The notes: generated by a model from the sequence alone, not told the origin. DNA of 64,000 bases from Rhodococcus sp. IEGM 1381 (GCF_030056795.1 NZ_JASHKQ010000006.1:124001-188000); one strand, 5' to 3'; shown: positions 8,144-17,004, numbered from the stretch's first letter. Numbers and translations: made by a program.

Positions 8144-9314
8144 TCGGATACGTGACCACGCCCGGCCAGGTCTCGGTCAGCGCCGACAGCACAGCGGGCA
8201 CCGCGAAGCCGAGGTACGTCAGCGAATAGAACACCGCGGTGAGACCGGCGAGATCATCGGGGCCCGCAATACGTTGCACCTCTTGCAAACCCGAGACCAG
8301 CGCCATGCCGTACCCGCACCCGAGCACCGCTGCCGCGATCAACGCCGCGGCAATCGTCAGCACCGACGCCGCCCACGCCGCGACAGCCATGCCGACCACC
8401 AGCAGAGACAGCGCAACCAGAGCGCCTCGCGCATTGGCGGGTGTGTCGATCCGTCGCCCGACGGCCTGGATCGCGAATCCGGATCCGAGCGCGATCACCG
8501 CCATCGCGGCCGAAAGTGCAACGGGATAGCCGCCACCGGGCTCGTCGGCCAACGCGTCGGCCATCAGTGACGGTAGCACCGCATAGGCGACGCTCGCGGC
8601 ACCGAACACCCATGGAGCCAAAGGCAATACGACGAACAAGAACCGTCGATGCGAAGCGGACGGGATCCTCAGGTCGTCGAGCAACTTCTTGCTCTTCGAT
8701 GTCACTGTCGCCGGGCGCGTTTCGGGAACGGAGAGCATTCCGATACTGGCAACGATGCAGATGAGCACGTGCACGCTGTAGGCGAGGTGCGTCGGCCAGG
8801 GCGCCCACTGCGCGAGTACACCGGCGACTCCGGCACCGAGGGCGAAGCCCGCGGTCAGCGACATCGCGGCGCGGCGCGCTCCGGCACCGGGCTTGGCGCT
8901 GGCGTCGCGACTGGAGAGTTCCTTGACCCAGCTGCCGCCCACGGCCATACCGATTCCGAGCGCGATGCCGCTGAGCACGCGACCACCGAAGAGCAGGTAC
9001 GCGTTGTCGGGTCCGAGGGCGATCAGAATGGACCCGGCTGCGGCAATTGCGGGGGCGGGCAACATGATCGGACGTCGGCCGAGTCGATCGGAGAGCGGCC
9101 CGCAGATCAGCATCGCCGGAATGATGCCCAGGACGTAGGCGAACAGGAACGTATCGACCACCACGGCCGAGAAGCCGTGATCGAGCCGGTACATCACCAA
9201 CAACGGTGTGAACTCGTTACCGCCCCAGGCGACGGCGACCATGCCCGACGCCACCAGCAGCCAGCGTCGCGCAGTCAACTCGATGTCTCGATCGTTCGTG
9301 AGCGTTTCACTCAT
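8064..9314 (-). CDS. MFS transporter
   Basis: A 416-residue major facilitator with about twelve hydrophobic segments. The loop 2-3 signature GPLSDRLGRRPIM and the mirrored helix GGRVLSGIALGIGMAVGG are clear. A cytoplasmic loop near the middle (PETRPATVTSKSKKLLDDL) separates the two halves. The substrate cannot be read from sequence; drug or small-metabolite efflux fits the family. Its ATG overlaps the stop of the upstream GntR gene by four bases, so the two form an operon and the regulator probably controls it. Confidence 0.9.
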   Translation of the reverse strand: MSETLTNDRDIELTARRWLLVASGMVAVAWGGNEFTPLLVMYRLDHGFSAVVVDTFLFAYVLGIIPAMLICGPLSDRLGRRPIMLPAPAIAAAGSILIALGPDNAYLLFGGRVLSGIALGIGMAVGGSWVKELSSRDASAKPGAGARRAAMSLTAGFALGAGVAGVLAQWAPWPTHLAYSVHVLICIVASIGMLSVPETRPATVTSKSKKLLDDLRIPSASHRRFLFVVLPLAPWVFGAASVAYAVLPSLMADALADEPGGGYPVALSAAMAVIALGSGFAIQAVGRRIDTPANARGALVALSLLVVGMAVAAWAASVLTIAAALIAAAVLGCGYGMALVSGLQEVQRIAGPDDLAGLTAVFYSLTYLGFAVPAVLSALTETWPGVVTYPIIFGFGAVMAGICGLVVRSKTSAHLP

Positions 9315-9967
9315 CGTGCTCCCCCTCTGTCCGGTCGTAGGCCGTGCACCCCGAGCATGTGTTGTTCGACGGCCTGCTCGAATCCGTCTGCGTCGCCGGC
9401 CTCGATCAGGTCGGTGAGTCGGCGATGGTCGTCGACGATGCGAGAGATCTGCCCCGGATCGCGCGTCACCGAGGCCGCGGTCATTCGGCGCTGACGCTCT
9501 CGAAGTCCGTCGTAGAACGCGTCGAGCAAGGGGTTGCCGCCGGCTCGAACGACGATGCGGTGAAAGTCGGCGTCGGCGGCGCTGAACTGCGCGGCGGTGC
9601 CGTCGACAGCCAGCTTCTCTTGCAGCTGCAGGTTCTCGCGCAGCGCGTTCACCACGGATTCCCGGGCGGTGACGTCGCCGCTGAATGCGCGAACACTTCC
9701 TGCCTCGACGAGGCGACGCGCATCGACGACACTCTCCGCCTCACCCACTGCGATCGGCACCACCAGTGCCCCGCGCTTGGGGTACAGGCGCATCCACCCC
9801 TCTACTTGCAGACGCAGAAAGGCCTCGCGTACGGGCGTGCGACTGATCTCGAGCCGGGTCGCGATTTCACCCTCGCTGACGAGCTCACCGCCGGGCAGAT
9901 CACCCGAAACGATGAGCTCTTTGACCGTCGCGTAGGCCGTATCGGCGGCAGATTTAGTCTCGAGCAC
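9311..9967 (-). CDS. GntR-family transcriptional regulator (FCD domain)
   Basis: A 218-residue FadR-subfamily regulator. The winged helix-turn-helix covers about residues 8-75 (LVSEGEIATRLEISRTPVREAFLRLQVEGW). The all-helical FCD ligand domain follows, with metal or ligand residues in DADFHRIVVRAGGNPLL and DDHRRLTDLIEAGDADG..VEQHM. Such regulators usually sense an organic acid and repress an adjacent transport or catabolic gene. It is cotranscribed with the MFS transporter (four-base overlap) and probably autoregulated through the inverted repeat just upstream of its start. Confidence 0.9.
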   Translation of the reverse strand: MLETKSAADTAYATVKELIVSGDLPGGELVSEGEIATRLEISRTPVREAFLRLQVEGWMRLYPKRGALVVPIAVGEAESVVDARRLVEAGSVRAFSGDVTARESVVNALRENLQLQEKLAVDGTAAQFSAADADFHRIVVRAGGNPLLDAFYDGLRERQRRMTAASVTRDPGQISRIVDDHRRLTDLIEAGDADGFEQAVEQHMLGVHGLRPDRGGAR

Positions 9968-9982
9968 AACATAGATACTAGA

Positions 9983-9999
9983 TGCACCTCAACTGTGCA
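9983..9999. promoter_or_regulatory. Candidate GntR operator upstream of the GntR-MFS operon
   Basis: TGCAC (9983-9987) and GTGCA (9995-9999) form an inverted repeat with a 7-base spacer, 16-32 bases upstream of the GntR start. Position fits autoregulation. The arms are only five bases, so this is tentative. Confidence 0.35.
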
Positions 10000-10026
10000 C
10001 CAAACCGAGCCAAGTCGAAGGGTCTG

Positions 10027-10224
10027 TCAGGGAACCCAGTGGCGTGCGGCGATGTCGTCGATCACCGGATCCCCGTCCTGTGCCGACTCGAGTGCGTCGA
10101 GGTCGTCGCGCAGTGCGTTCAGGCGCGGGTCGTCGCCCTCGGCCTGCTCGGCGGCCGTTCCACCGTCGTCCGCGAGTTGCGCGAGCAGCTTCGCGCGCAC
10201 CCGATCCTTCAGGGAGTCACTCAT
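10027..10224 (-). CDS. Small acidic protein, unknown function
   Basis: A 65-residue soluble, acidic and mostly helical protein (MSDSLKDRVRAKLLAQLADD, then a Asp/Glu-rich helix and IDDIAARHWVP). I do not recognise a family. Its ATG overlaps the stop of the 32-residue membrane peptide gene by four bases. It sits last in the minus-strand run with DUF2752 and cupredoxin genes, so coexpression is likely. No metal-binding or catalytic motif is visible. Confidence 0.65.
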   Translation of the reverse strand: MSDSLKDRVRAKLLAQLADDGGTAAEQAEGDDPRLNALRDDLDALESAQDGDPVIDDIAARHWVP

Positions 10225-10319
10225 TCGTCGTCACCTTTCTTGAACACGCGTCGGGCGGTGGGGATGAGCGCGATGAGTACGCCCAGCAGCACGATGATCG
10301 AGAAGATTTCCAGCAGCAC
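10221..10319 (-). CDS. Single-span membrane micropeptide (32 aa)
   Basis: I place the start at GTG 10319, where GGGAG lies five bases upstream. This gives a 32-residue peptide beginning MLLEIFSIIVLLGVLIALIP, one transmembrane helix with a short basic and acidic tail (TARRVFKKGDDE). A longer open frame of 88 codons exists upstream, but its extra N-terminus overlaps the DUF2752 gene and has shadow-like composition. It lies 17 bases after DUF2752 and overlaps the next small gene by four bases. Such peptides often assist a membrane partner; the partner here is unknown. Confidence 0.6.
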   Translation of the reverse strand: MLLEIFSIIVLLGVLIALIPTARRVFKKGDDE

Positions 10320-10336
10320 AGCTACTCCCAGGAGTT

Positions 10337-10747
10337 TCAGGTCGGGGCGAGTGCGCTGCCCCACGGGGTGTTGCGCACCACCATAAACGCAGCGAGAACA
10401 GTGATCAGGACGATCACCGTCGGACGGTCGACTCGCGGGCGGCGCAGCGAACGACCGGTCCAGCGCGATCGAAACCACAGTCCCCACACCCCGACCGCAA
10501 CGAGCGCAAGGACAACCGCAACGACATTGCTCGACGCGGCCGCCGCGATGTCTCCGCGAGTGAGGTCACCCAGAGCGCGGGTGGCTCCGCATCCGGGGCA
10601 CCACAGTCCGGTCAGTGCGTGGAACGGGCAGGGAAGATAGGTCGAGGTTCGCGGGTCGCGCACGTGCAGCAGCACCGATCCGCCGACAGCCGCAGCGGCC
10701 ACACCGAGGGGCGCGGCGATGCTGCGCGATCGGGTGGGTGCCGTCAT
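10337..10747 (-). CDS. DUF2752 domain-containing membrane protein
   Basis: A 136-residue protein with the DUF2752 hallmark CPFHALTGLWCPGCGATRA at about residues 40-58: two CxxC-like cysteines in a loop between membrane helices. Hydrophobic segments lie at the N-terminus (AAPLGVAAAAVGGSVLL), middle (AAAASSNVVAVVLALVAVGVWGLW) and C-terminus (TVIVLITVLAAFMVV). Function is unknown; the conserved Cys could bind metal or be redox active. It is 13 bases downstream of a cupredoxin lipoprotein and 17 bases upstream of a membrane micropeptide, so it belongs to one small transcription unit. Confidence 0.85.
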   Translation of the reverse strand: MTAPTRSRSIAAPLGVAAAAVGGSVLLHVRDPRTSTYLPCPFHALTGLWCPGCGATRALGDLTRGDIAAAASSNVVAVVLALVAVGVWGLWFRSRWTGRSLRRPRVDRPTVIVLITVLAAFMVVRNTPWGSALAPT

Positions 10748-10760
10748 GACTACCAGTCCA

Positions 10761-11102
10761 TCACGGTTCTACGATGACTGTCGCCGTCATGTCCGGATGC
10801 GGCGTGCAGTGATACGCGAAGGTGCCCGCGGTGTCGAAGGTATGTGTGAACTGGCCGGTCTCCATGAGTTGACTGCGAAACGAGTGGTCGTCGGCGACGA
10901 CGTTGTGCGCCATGCCGCGGTCGGCGAACACCCACGTGACGGTCTCTCCCACGGAGATCGTCAGTGACTTCGGCGAAAACGTCCGGTCGGCGACGGTGAC
11001 CTGATTCTCGGCAACGGGTTCGGCGGGCGCGGCCGGGGTGGTGGCGGTGGAGCAGGCAGTCAACGTGATCAGCAGTGCCGCGAACAATCCGAATGCCTTC
11101 AT
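10761..11102 (-). CDS. Cupredoxin-domain lipoprotein
   Basis: A 113-residue lipoprotein beginning MKAFGLFAALLITLTAC. The lipobox LTAC puts the lipidated Cys at 17, so the mature protein should be anchored outside the cytoplasmic membrane. A linker rich in Ala and Pro precedes a plastocyanin-like fold. All four type 1 copper ligands are visible: His66 (MAHNVV), Cys99 and His102 (YHCTPH), and Met105. It likely carries electrons or binds copper. An upstream in-frame start at 11129 would spoil the signal peptide, so I chose 11102. It follows a MerR-HEAT gene by 23 bases. Confidence 0.87.
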   Translation of the reverse strand: MKAFGLFAALLITLTACSTATTPAAPAEPVAENQVTVADRTFSPKSLTISVGETVTWVFADRGMAHNVVADDHSFRSQLMETGQFTHTFDTAGTFAYHCTPHPDMTATVIVEP

Positions 11103-11125
11103 GACCTCGACGGTACCGAAAGGGA

Positions 11126-12100
11126 TCATTCACTCCGGCCGAGGATGTATTCGGCCGTCAGGGCTACCGATCGGTCCGCGTCTTGGGTCAAGCCCTGCAG
11201 TGCCTGCACTGCTGCCGGTCCCGGAATGCTCGCCAGGGCTTGCGTCACTCGCAGTCTCACAGCGACATCGTCGAGCCCGTCCATCAGCGCCGCAACCGTA
11301 GAAGAGTCGGATCCCAGCAGTCCGAGTGCGTCTGCTGCGTCCACATCGTTCGCTCCGTCGTGGACCATCTCGATCAGCGTCGGAACGGCGTCGGTCATCC
11401 CTCGGGCCGCCAGTTCCAGTGCAGCGACGCGCCTGATCTGCGCGTCGTCGTGGACCAGCGCCTCGCGTAACACGTCGGTGGCGTCGGGGTGGGCAATCTC
11501 GACGACGGTATCGACGGCGCGGCGGCGCACATCGGGGTCCGGTGAGTGCAGGCCGCGGCGCAGCGGCGCGATCGCGTGGCCACCCGACTGCGCGAGGGCC
11601 CACCGAAGTGCGCCGGCCACGTTGGTTGCGGGTTCGCGCAGTACCGCCTCGGCCAGGGCCTCCGCCGGTATGGGGCGATCACCGACCGATGCCAACGCTG
11701 CCGACTGCCGTTTTCCCGCACTCACCGAGTCCAGGTCGCCGAGCATCGCCACCGTGCCGAGCACGTCGTCCCAGTCGTCGGGACGGGCGCTGCCGACGCG
11801 ACGCAGCCGCGTCAGCAACTCGGTATCCCGCGCGACGCGCTCCTCCGCTCGGGCCGCGAGCTCGTCGACGAGTCCCGACGCCGCGAAACTCGGGTCGTCG
11901 AGCGCTCGGCCGACGTCGTGCAACGACAGACCCAGCGAGCGTAGGGATTCGACGTGGAACAGACGCCGAACGTCCTCCGGGGAGTACTCGCGGTAGCCGG
12001 TGCTGCTCCGCGAGTTCGGCTGCACCAGCCCGAGCCGGTCGTAGTGCCGGAGCATGCGCGCACTGACCCCGGACCGCCGCGCCACCTCACCGATCAACAT
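11126..12100 (-). CDS. MerR-family regulator fused to HEAT repeats
   Basis: A 324-residue fusion. Residues 1-70 are a MerR DNA-binding domain (MLIGEVARRSGVSARMLRHY, then GLVQPNSRSSTGYREYSPEDV). A helical dimerisation stretch to about residue 115 follows. From about 140 to the end come HEAT-like repeats, with helices such as VAGALRWALAQSGGHAIAPL, VRRRAVDTVVEIAHPDATDV and IRRVAALELAARGMTDAVPTL. No cysteine metal site of the usual MerR kind is present, so the repeats probably sense a protein or other partner. It lies nine bases after another HEAT protein gene and before the cupredoxin gene. Confidence 0.85.
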   Translation of the reverse strand: MLIGEVARRSGVSARMLRHYDRLGLVQPNSRSSTGYREYSPEDVRRLFHVESLRSLGLSLHDVGRALDDPSFAASGLVDELAARAEERVARDTELLTRLRRVGSARPDDWDDVLGTVAMLGDLDSVSAGKRQSAALASVGDRPIPAEALAEAVLREPATNVAGALRWALAQSGGHAIAPLRRGLHSPDPDVRRRAVDTVVEIAHPDATDVLREALVHDDAQIRRVAALELAARGMTDAVPTLIEMVHDGANDVDAADALGLLGSDSSTVAALMDGLDDVAVRLRVTQALASIPGPAAVQALQGLTQDADRSVALTAEYILGRSE

Positions 12101-12109
12101 CGTCCTATC

Positions 12110-12736
12110 TCACCCCGCCGTGTCGCCGACGCCAAGGGCATCGACGCGTCTGGCCTCGAATATCGAGAACCCGGCATCCGGATCCAGCAACAGCGCCTCG
12201 GTCGCCCCCGCGTGTACTCGAACAGCAACATCCTTGCTCGACGCGGCCTGCCGCAACATCGGCTCGATCACCGAACCCAGTGCGACCAGAGCGCGACTCA
12301 GACTGCGTTGCATCTCTCGCCCACCTCGCCCGAGTTGCGTGCCCAGCATCCTGGCCAGCTGCCCTTCGCTTCCTGTCGGTACCAGAACCACCGCGGCTCG
12401 CCACGCGCTGCGCGCCACCTCGTCGTCGGGGTCGGCGATCAACGGCTCGGTGATGACCGGCCACGCCGCCCGATCTTTGATCTTGGACAACGTGTGCAAC
12501 GCCTGGCTGCGAGCCTGTGCCCCGCCGAATCGCACCTGCTCGATCAATCGCGGAACCGTCGACGACGCAGGAAGCCGAATCAGCGCCCACGTCAACATCT
12601 CCCGCACCTGAAAATCAGGTTCGACGGCGCACCGCTCCAGCAGTGCGTCGAGGAACTGCAGATCCGGCGTCGTACCGATATCGAGCGCCGCCCGCAGCCG
12701 GGCCGACGAATTGCTGTGTTCGAGTCCTTCGTTCAT
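12110..12736 (-). CDS. HEAT-repeat protein
   Basis: A 208-residue, cytoplasmic, all-helical protein starting MNEGLEHSNSSARL at 12736. An earlier GTG at 12781 is in frame but would overlap the upstream gene. The helical pairs FQVREMLTWALIRLPASSTVP, ARSQALHTLSKIKDRAAWPV and VARSAWRAAVVLVPTGSEGQL are HEAT-like. Its repeats resemble those of the MerR-HEAT protein that follows after nine bases, so the pair may have arisen by duplication of a repeat module and may interact. No enzymatic motif is seen. Confidence 0.78.
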   Translation of the reverse strand: MNEGLEHSNSSARLRAALDIGTTPDLQFLDALLERCAVEPDFQVREMLTWALIRLPASSTVPRLIEQVRFGGAQARSQALHTLSKIKDRAAWPVITEPLIADPDDEVARSAWRAAVVLVPTGSEGQLARMLGTQLGRGGREMQRSLSRALVALGSVIEPMLRQAASSKDVAVRVHAGATEALLLDPDAGFSIFEARRVDALGVGDTAG

Positions 12737-12770
12737 GCGGCCCAGCCAAGACCCTGTCACCGTGCCAAGG

Positions 12771-14828
12771 TCAACCCCCACCCAGGACGTCCGCGAGAGT
12801 TCGGTTCATCGTGTTCAGTGCGCGCACCGCGCCCCGTAGCGGGCCTGGTGCATTGGTCGAGGTGAGCAGCACATCCAAAACCGTTGTCTCGGTGATCTTC
12901 TCCGGCGGATCGACGTGCTTGCCCGCCGCGGCCGCCTCGACGTGACGTACGGTCTCGCGCACCAGAGCCGCAGCGTCGCGCAGAGCCCGGGCCGTGTCGT
13001 CCGACGGGGCCGTCTGCGTATCGGCGCGAGCGGCCAGCACACCTGCTCTGGCCAATGCATGGGCAGATCGGCTACTGACGGCCAACACTCGAAGCAGTCG
13101 TTTCGCCCCTCGCCTGCTGCGGGTCGTCGGCCCCAGTACGAGTGGCTTTCCGGCCGTCACGACGTCCTTCAACGCGTTGTCGAGCACGCGCGTCGACGCC
13201 ACCAGGTCGGTCTCCCCTCCCGGCGCCACGACCGATTCGACACTGGCCTCGATCAACGCGTCCAGCTGTTCGAGGTAGGTATCGACCTTGTCCACCATCG
13301 TCTTTCGAGTTCCGGTCGAGAAGATGAAGTACGCGGAGACGATGCCGACCACGCCGCCGACGGCGGTCTCGGTGATACGAAGCTCGAGCACCTCGATACT
13401 GAACGTGCCCAGCAGCCCGTAGAGCATCGCAAGCAGAATAGTGACGAAGAACGACAGCAACGCGTACGCCACGGTCACCAGGTAGAACGCGAAGAAGACG
13501 CAGACGACGATCAACACCAACTGCAGGGGTTGATTGTTGCCCACCAGTGCCGCGATCACCACTCCGGCCAGCACGCCTGCGATGGTTCCGAGTACGCGTT
13601 GACCTGCGCGCGTGAGGATTTCGCCCCGAGTCGACGCGCCGGTGAACACCAGGAACGCCGTGAGCACCGCCCAGTACCAGCGGTCGGGCGAGACCAGTTC
13701 ACCCAGCACGGTCGCCGCGCTGGTGGCCACGGCCACCTGAATTGCGGCCTTGGTGCTGGGGTTCAGTCCGCTCGGCTCGTCCTTGGTCGCGGGCTCGGTC
13801 GATTCGGTCTCGGGGCTCGCCGCAACCGAGACTGCGTTGGTGGTGATGTGATGAATAGCGATGTGCGCCTGCACGGCTCGCTGCGCAGAGACCGTAGCGA
13901 TGCCTGCGGGGGTCGACGGGTCGGCACGCTCGGCGGCCGTTGCGGCCAACCGACGCGCAGCTCGAAGCTGTTCCGAGGACGGCGTGTTCTGCAGGACCGA
14001 CCCGAGTGCCGTCGTTGCTTGGCCCAGCGCATTGGGCCATGGCTTGACCGGATCGAGAGCCCAGAGAGAGCTGACGAGTTGTTCGGTCGCGATCTGGGCG
14101 TCGAACACGCGGAGCGACAGATCGGTGCTGGTGACACTGAGCAGCTGGCCGGCATCGTGTCGGTCGAGCCAGTCGTCGATCATCAGCGCGGTGTTGCCGA
14201 GTCGGTCGAGTCTGCGGCGCAACAGGTTCAGATCACGACCCTCCCCTGCCGACGCCGCCTCCAGCACCGACACCGATACCGCCCGCATGGCGAACAGCAA
14301 CCGACGAACTTCCACGATCGGCCGGTCCGGGAAGATCACCGCTCGCACGAACAACGCGATCGCCAAACCGCCGAGGATCGCCGCGATGAGCATCGGCAGC
14401 TGCCCCGGGGTCGCGCGCAGAAACAGTGCGAAGAAGTACGAGATGAACGCCACCATCCCCAGCGCAGTGCCGCGAGGACCGAATCTGCGGACCCACACGG
14501 CCGCGAACAACACCGCGATAAAGCCGACGTCGGCCACCTTGCCGAGCTCGGAGAGCAACGACGCCAACGTCACTGCCGCCGAGGCCGGCAGCGCCATCAG
14601 TGCGGTGGTGATCAGCCGACTGTGCTGATCTTTGTCCTTCACTGCCGCCGATGCTTGCATCGCCACCACGGTTCCGAGCATCGCGACCGTCACCGGCTGA
14701 CCGATGGCGCGCGTGGTCAGCAACAGAATCACCATCGCCAGCAGCACCGTCAACGTCGTCGCCGACGCGCTCCGAAGCCGAACCTGCCCCGGATCCGAGG
14801 CGTCGAGGATTCGGGCGAGGCGGTTCAT
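12771..14828 (-). CDS. FUSC-family integral membrane protein (putative efflux/transport)
   Basis: A 685-residue protein beginning MNRLARILDASDPGQ. Two blocks of about five or six hydrophobic helices (residues about 20-180 and 365-500) alternate with long cytoplasmic helical domains. This is the duplicated layout of the FUSC/YccS/aromatic-acid-exporter superfamily. Marks include TVAMLGTVVAMQASAAVKD in the first block and FTGASTRGEILTRAGQRVLG, ending GTIAGVLAGVV, in the second. The open frame extends upstream to 15434 but overlaps the GAF gene in antisense-like composition, so 14828 is the start. It is 14 bases downstream of the GAF regulator gene. Substrate unknown; a weak-acid exporter is a fair guess. 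Confidence 0.85.
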   Translation of the reverse strand: MNRLARILDASDPGQVRLRSASATTLTVLLAMVILLLTTRAIGQPVTVAMLGTVVAMQASAAVKDKDQHSRLITTALMALPASAAVTLASLLSELGKVADVGFIAVLFAAVWVRRFGPRGTALGMVAFISYFFALFLRATPGQLPMLIAAILGGLAIALFVRAVIFPDRPIVEVRRLLFAMRAVSVSVLEAASAGEGRDLNLLRRRLDRLGNTALMIDDWLDRHDAGQLLSVTSTDLSLRVFDAQIATEQLVSSLWALDPVKPWPNALGQATTALGSVLQNTPSSEQLRAARRLAATAAERADPSTPAGIATVSAQRAVQAHIAIHHITTNAVSVAASPETESTEPATKDEPSGLNPSTKAAIQVAVATSAATVLGELVSPDRWYWAVLTAFLVFTGASTRGEILTRAGQRVLGTIAGVLAGVVIAALVGNNQPLQLVLIVVCVFFAFYLVTVAYALLSFFVTILLAMLYGLLGTFSIEVLELRITETAVGGVVGIVSAYFIFSTGTRKTMVDKVDTYLEQLDALIEASVESVVAPGGETDLVASTRVLDNALKDVVTAGKPLVLGPTTRSRRGAKRLLRVLAVSSRSAHALARAGVLAARADTQTAPSDDTARALRDAAALVRETVRHVEAAAAGKHVDPPEKITETTVLDVLLTSTNAPGPLRGAVRALNTMNRTLADVLGGG

Positions 14829-14842
14829 TCCTCGATTCTGCG

Positions 14843-16201
14843 CTACTGCCTCACGTCGTGCTCGAAGAGCCGGGCCGCGCAGATCGCCGGTGCCGACGAA
14901 TGCGGCAGCAAACGGCTCAGGTCCGACGGCATGAGCAGCTCGACCGTCGACGACTCGTCCAGTCGGTACGGCTGGGTGGAGACGATGCCGGCGAGGTGTT
15001 TGCGCAGCCGCGACATCTCGGCACGAACGGTGATGGCTCGGCCGGCGTCGCCGAACAGATCTGCGGCCATCTGGGCGGCCGTTCGCCCGTGCCGATTCGT
15101 GGCGAGAAGGTACAGAATTTCGGCGTGCCGGGGCGTCGGCTCGTGAGTCCACTCCCCCACTTCGCTGCGTACCTCGAGGCGCGGCTTCTGTGAATTGCGC
15201 AGGTCGATGCGAATTCTCGTCGTATTGCCGGAGTCCGCGACGGACGAATCCGCGGCACCGCCAGGAGTGGAGCCTGCGGAACGACCATAAGAAGTCGGGC
15301 GGACCAGCCATCCACCGGGCAGGGGTTCGAAGTCGCACACGCCGAGGGTCGGCAGCCAGAAGCGTCCCGTTGCCAGGTCCTCGGGCAGCAGAATTCGATT
15401 GCGCAGTGCCACCGATTCGACGGCCGCGACCCATCCGTTCGCGTCGACGGCCAGCGCCGGCGACCGCAGTCGCGCGAGCATCGGTGCGGCCACCGAGCGC
15501 AGTCGATCGAGGGTGCTCCGGTGCAGTTCGCGCAGTTGGGATTCCGCCAACCGTGCTACTGCGTCGACCAGCGCGATCGTGGTGGGGTGCACCGTCTTCG
15601 CCGGTCCGCTGACGTCGATGGCTCCCAGCACCTGACCGGTTCGCGGATCACGAATGGGCGCTCCGGCGCAGGTCCACGAATGATGGCTCCGCACAAAGTG
15701 TTCGGCCGAGAAGATCTGGACCGCGCGGCGGGAGACCAGTGCCGTTCCGATGGCGTTGGTGCCCACCGAATCCTCGGCCCAGTTGGCCCCCTCGACGAAT
15801 CCGAGGTTGTCGGCGCGGTCGAGGACGGCCGTCGATCCGCTGCGCCACAGCACGCGGCCGTGCCGATCGGCGACGACCAGAATGTTGTCGCCGTCCTGTA
15901 CCACCGACTCCAGTCCGCGGGCCAGATCGTCGAGGATGTCGAACAAACCCGACTCCCGACGCGTGAGCTCGAGGTCGGAGACGTCCATCTGCGTCTCGGC
16001 GGGGTTGCCCAGCTCGGGGTCGATGCCGAGGGTCTGCAACCGTCGCCACGAGTCACCGATGACCTCACGGGGACGCGCGGGTGACTTGCCGCCGGTCATG
16101 GTCGCGTCGTACACGGCAGTGAGAATCTGCGCGTAGCGGCGCGGGTCTTCGCCGGCCGCCAGCGCAGGTTCGGGGCCTGTCGACTGCGTCATCGCTGTCA
16201 A
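14843..16201 (-). CDS. GAF-domain transcriptional regulator with C-terminal winged helix (AcoR-like sensor)
   Basis: A 452-residue regulator. Residues about 75-225 form a GAF sensor like that of AcoR: GLFDILDDLARGLESVVQDG, WAEDSVGTNAIGTAL and SAEHFVRSHHSWTCAGAPIRD. There is no AAA+ sigma-54 domain. The C-terminus (about 375-452: TPRHAEILYLLATNRHGRTA, then a DNA-recognition helix and RLRKHLAGIV) resembles a winged helix of response-regulator type. A segment GRSAGSTP near residue 310 is encoded by a dispersed repeat (15262-15286). It lies 35 bases downstream of the acetoin/butanediol genes and probably activates them. The start could be nine bases further in (MTQSTGPE). Confidence 0.85.
   Translation of the reverse strand: MTAMTQSTGPEPALAAGEDPRRYAQILTAVYDATMTGGKSPARPREVIGDSWRRLQTLGIDPELGNPAETQMDVSDLELTRRESGLFDILDDLARGLESVVQDGDNILVVADRHGRVLWRSGSTAVLDRADNLGFVEGANWAEDSVGTNAIGTALVSRRAVQIFSAEHFVRSHHSWTCAGAPIRDPRTGQVLGAIDVSGPAKTVHPTTIALVDAVARLAESQLRELHRSTLDRLRSVAAPMLARLRSPALAVDANGWVAAVESVALRNRILLPEDLATGRFWLPTLGVCDFEPLPGGWLVRPTSYGRSAGSTPGGAADSSVADSGNTTRIRIDLRNSQKPRLEVRSEVGEWTHEPTPRHAEILYLLATNRHGRTAAQMAADLFGDAGRAITVRAEMSRLRKHLAGIVSTQPYRLDESSTVELLMPSDLSRLLPHSSAPAICAARLFEHDVRQ
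15262..15286 (+). repeat. Dispersed repeat copy inside the GAF regulator gene
   Basis: This 25-base copy begins CAGGAGTGGAGCC and ends GCGGAACGACC, with T at the one position that differs from the two tandem copies at 59058-59123. It is in frame in the host gene (minus strand GRSAGSTP) and lies in a low-complexity linker. Confidence 0.75.
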
Positions 16202-16236
16202 TTGTGCTCCAGCTCACAGATCGGCGTGAACGGGGG

Positions 16237-17004
16237 CTACCGATAGACCAGACCACCGTCGATCAACGGTGCCTGGCCCGTCATGTAGTCCGAGTCGGGT
16301 CCGGCGAGATACGAAACAAACGCCGCCACGTCCTCAGGCGTCTGCGCTCGACCGAGAGCGATACCGCCGACGAACTTGTCGTAGGTTTCGCCCTCCGCGG
16401 CTCCGGTGAGCTCCGCGAAACGCTTGTCGATGGTCACCCACATGTCGGTGCCGACAACACCGGGGCAGTACGCGTTGACGGTGATGCCGTCCGAGGCGTA
16501 CTCCTTGGCCGCAGCCTGGGTCAATGCCCGGACTGCGAATTTTGTTGCGCTGTAGACCCCGAGCATCGCGAACCCGTCGTGACCCGCGATCGAGGACGCG
16601 TTGATGATCTTGCCCTTCTGGCCGGTGGCCTTGAATTTCGCTGCGGCAGCCTGGATTCCCCACAGCACGCCGTCGACGTTGACGGCCCAGATCTTGGCGA
16701 CGTCCTCCGGTCGCACGTCGTCGAGCGGTGCCACCTGGGCGATGCCGGCATTGTTGACGATGACGTCGAAGCCGCCCAGCGCCTCGTGGGTGTGTTCGAC
16801 GGCCGCGAAGACCTGGTCACGATCGCTGACGTCGGCCACGAATGTCGTTGCCTTCGAGCCTGTTCGACGCACCTCGTCGGCGACCCCGGCGATCTTGTCC
16901 TCGGCCAGATCCACCAATGCGATGTCGTGCCCGTCGGACGCCAACCGCAATGCGATGGCGCGGCCGATCCCCTGACCGGCACCGGTCACCAGTACCGCGC
17001 TCAT
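16237..17004 (-). CDS. budC: Diacetyl/acetoin reductase (SDR family)
   Basis: A 255-residue classical short-chain dehydrogenase. It starts [17 protein letters not shown] (Rossmann TGxxxGIG), has NNAG and the Ser-Tyr-Lys triad in [10 protein letters not shown] and [11 protein letters not shown]. The C-terminal sequence [21 protein letters not shown], then [13 protein letters not shown], is typical of (S)-acetoin-forming diacetyl reductases. It would interconvert diacetyl, acetoin and 2,3-butanediol with NAD(H). Its ATG overlaps the stop of the 2,3-butanediol dehydrogenase gene by four bases, which supports the same pathway. The start at 17004 is chosen because the longer frame runs into the upstream gene. 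Confidence 0.88.
   Translation of the reverse strand: MSAVLVTGAGQGIGRAIALRLASDGHDIALVDLAEDKIAGVADEVRRTGSKATTFVADVSDRDQVFAAVEHTHEALGGFDVIVNNAGIAQVAPLDDVRPEDVAKIWAVNVDGVLWGIQAAAAKFKATGQKGKIINASSIAGHDGFAMLGVYSATKFAVRALTQAAAKEYASDGITVNAYCPGVVGTDMWVTIDKRFAELTGAAEGETYDKFVGGIALGRAQTPEDVAAFVSYLAGPDSDYMTGQAPLIDGGLVYR

Noticed and set aside
12915-15146. A 743-codon open frame antisense to the FUSC transporter
   Set aside because: Extremely Arg/Gln/His-rich with no recognisable domain. The minus-strand frame has clear helices and homology, so this is a shadow.
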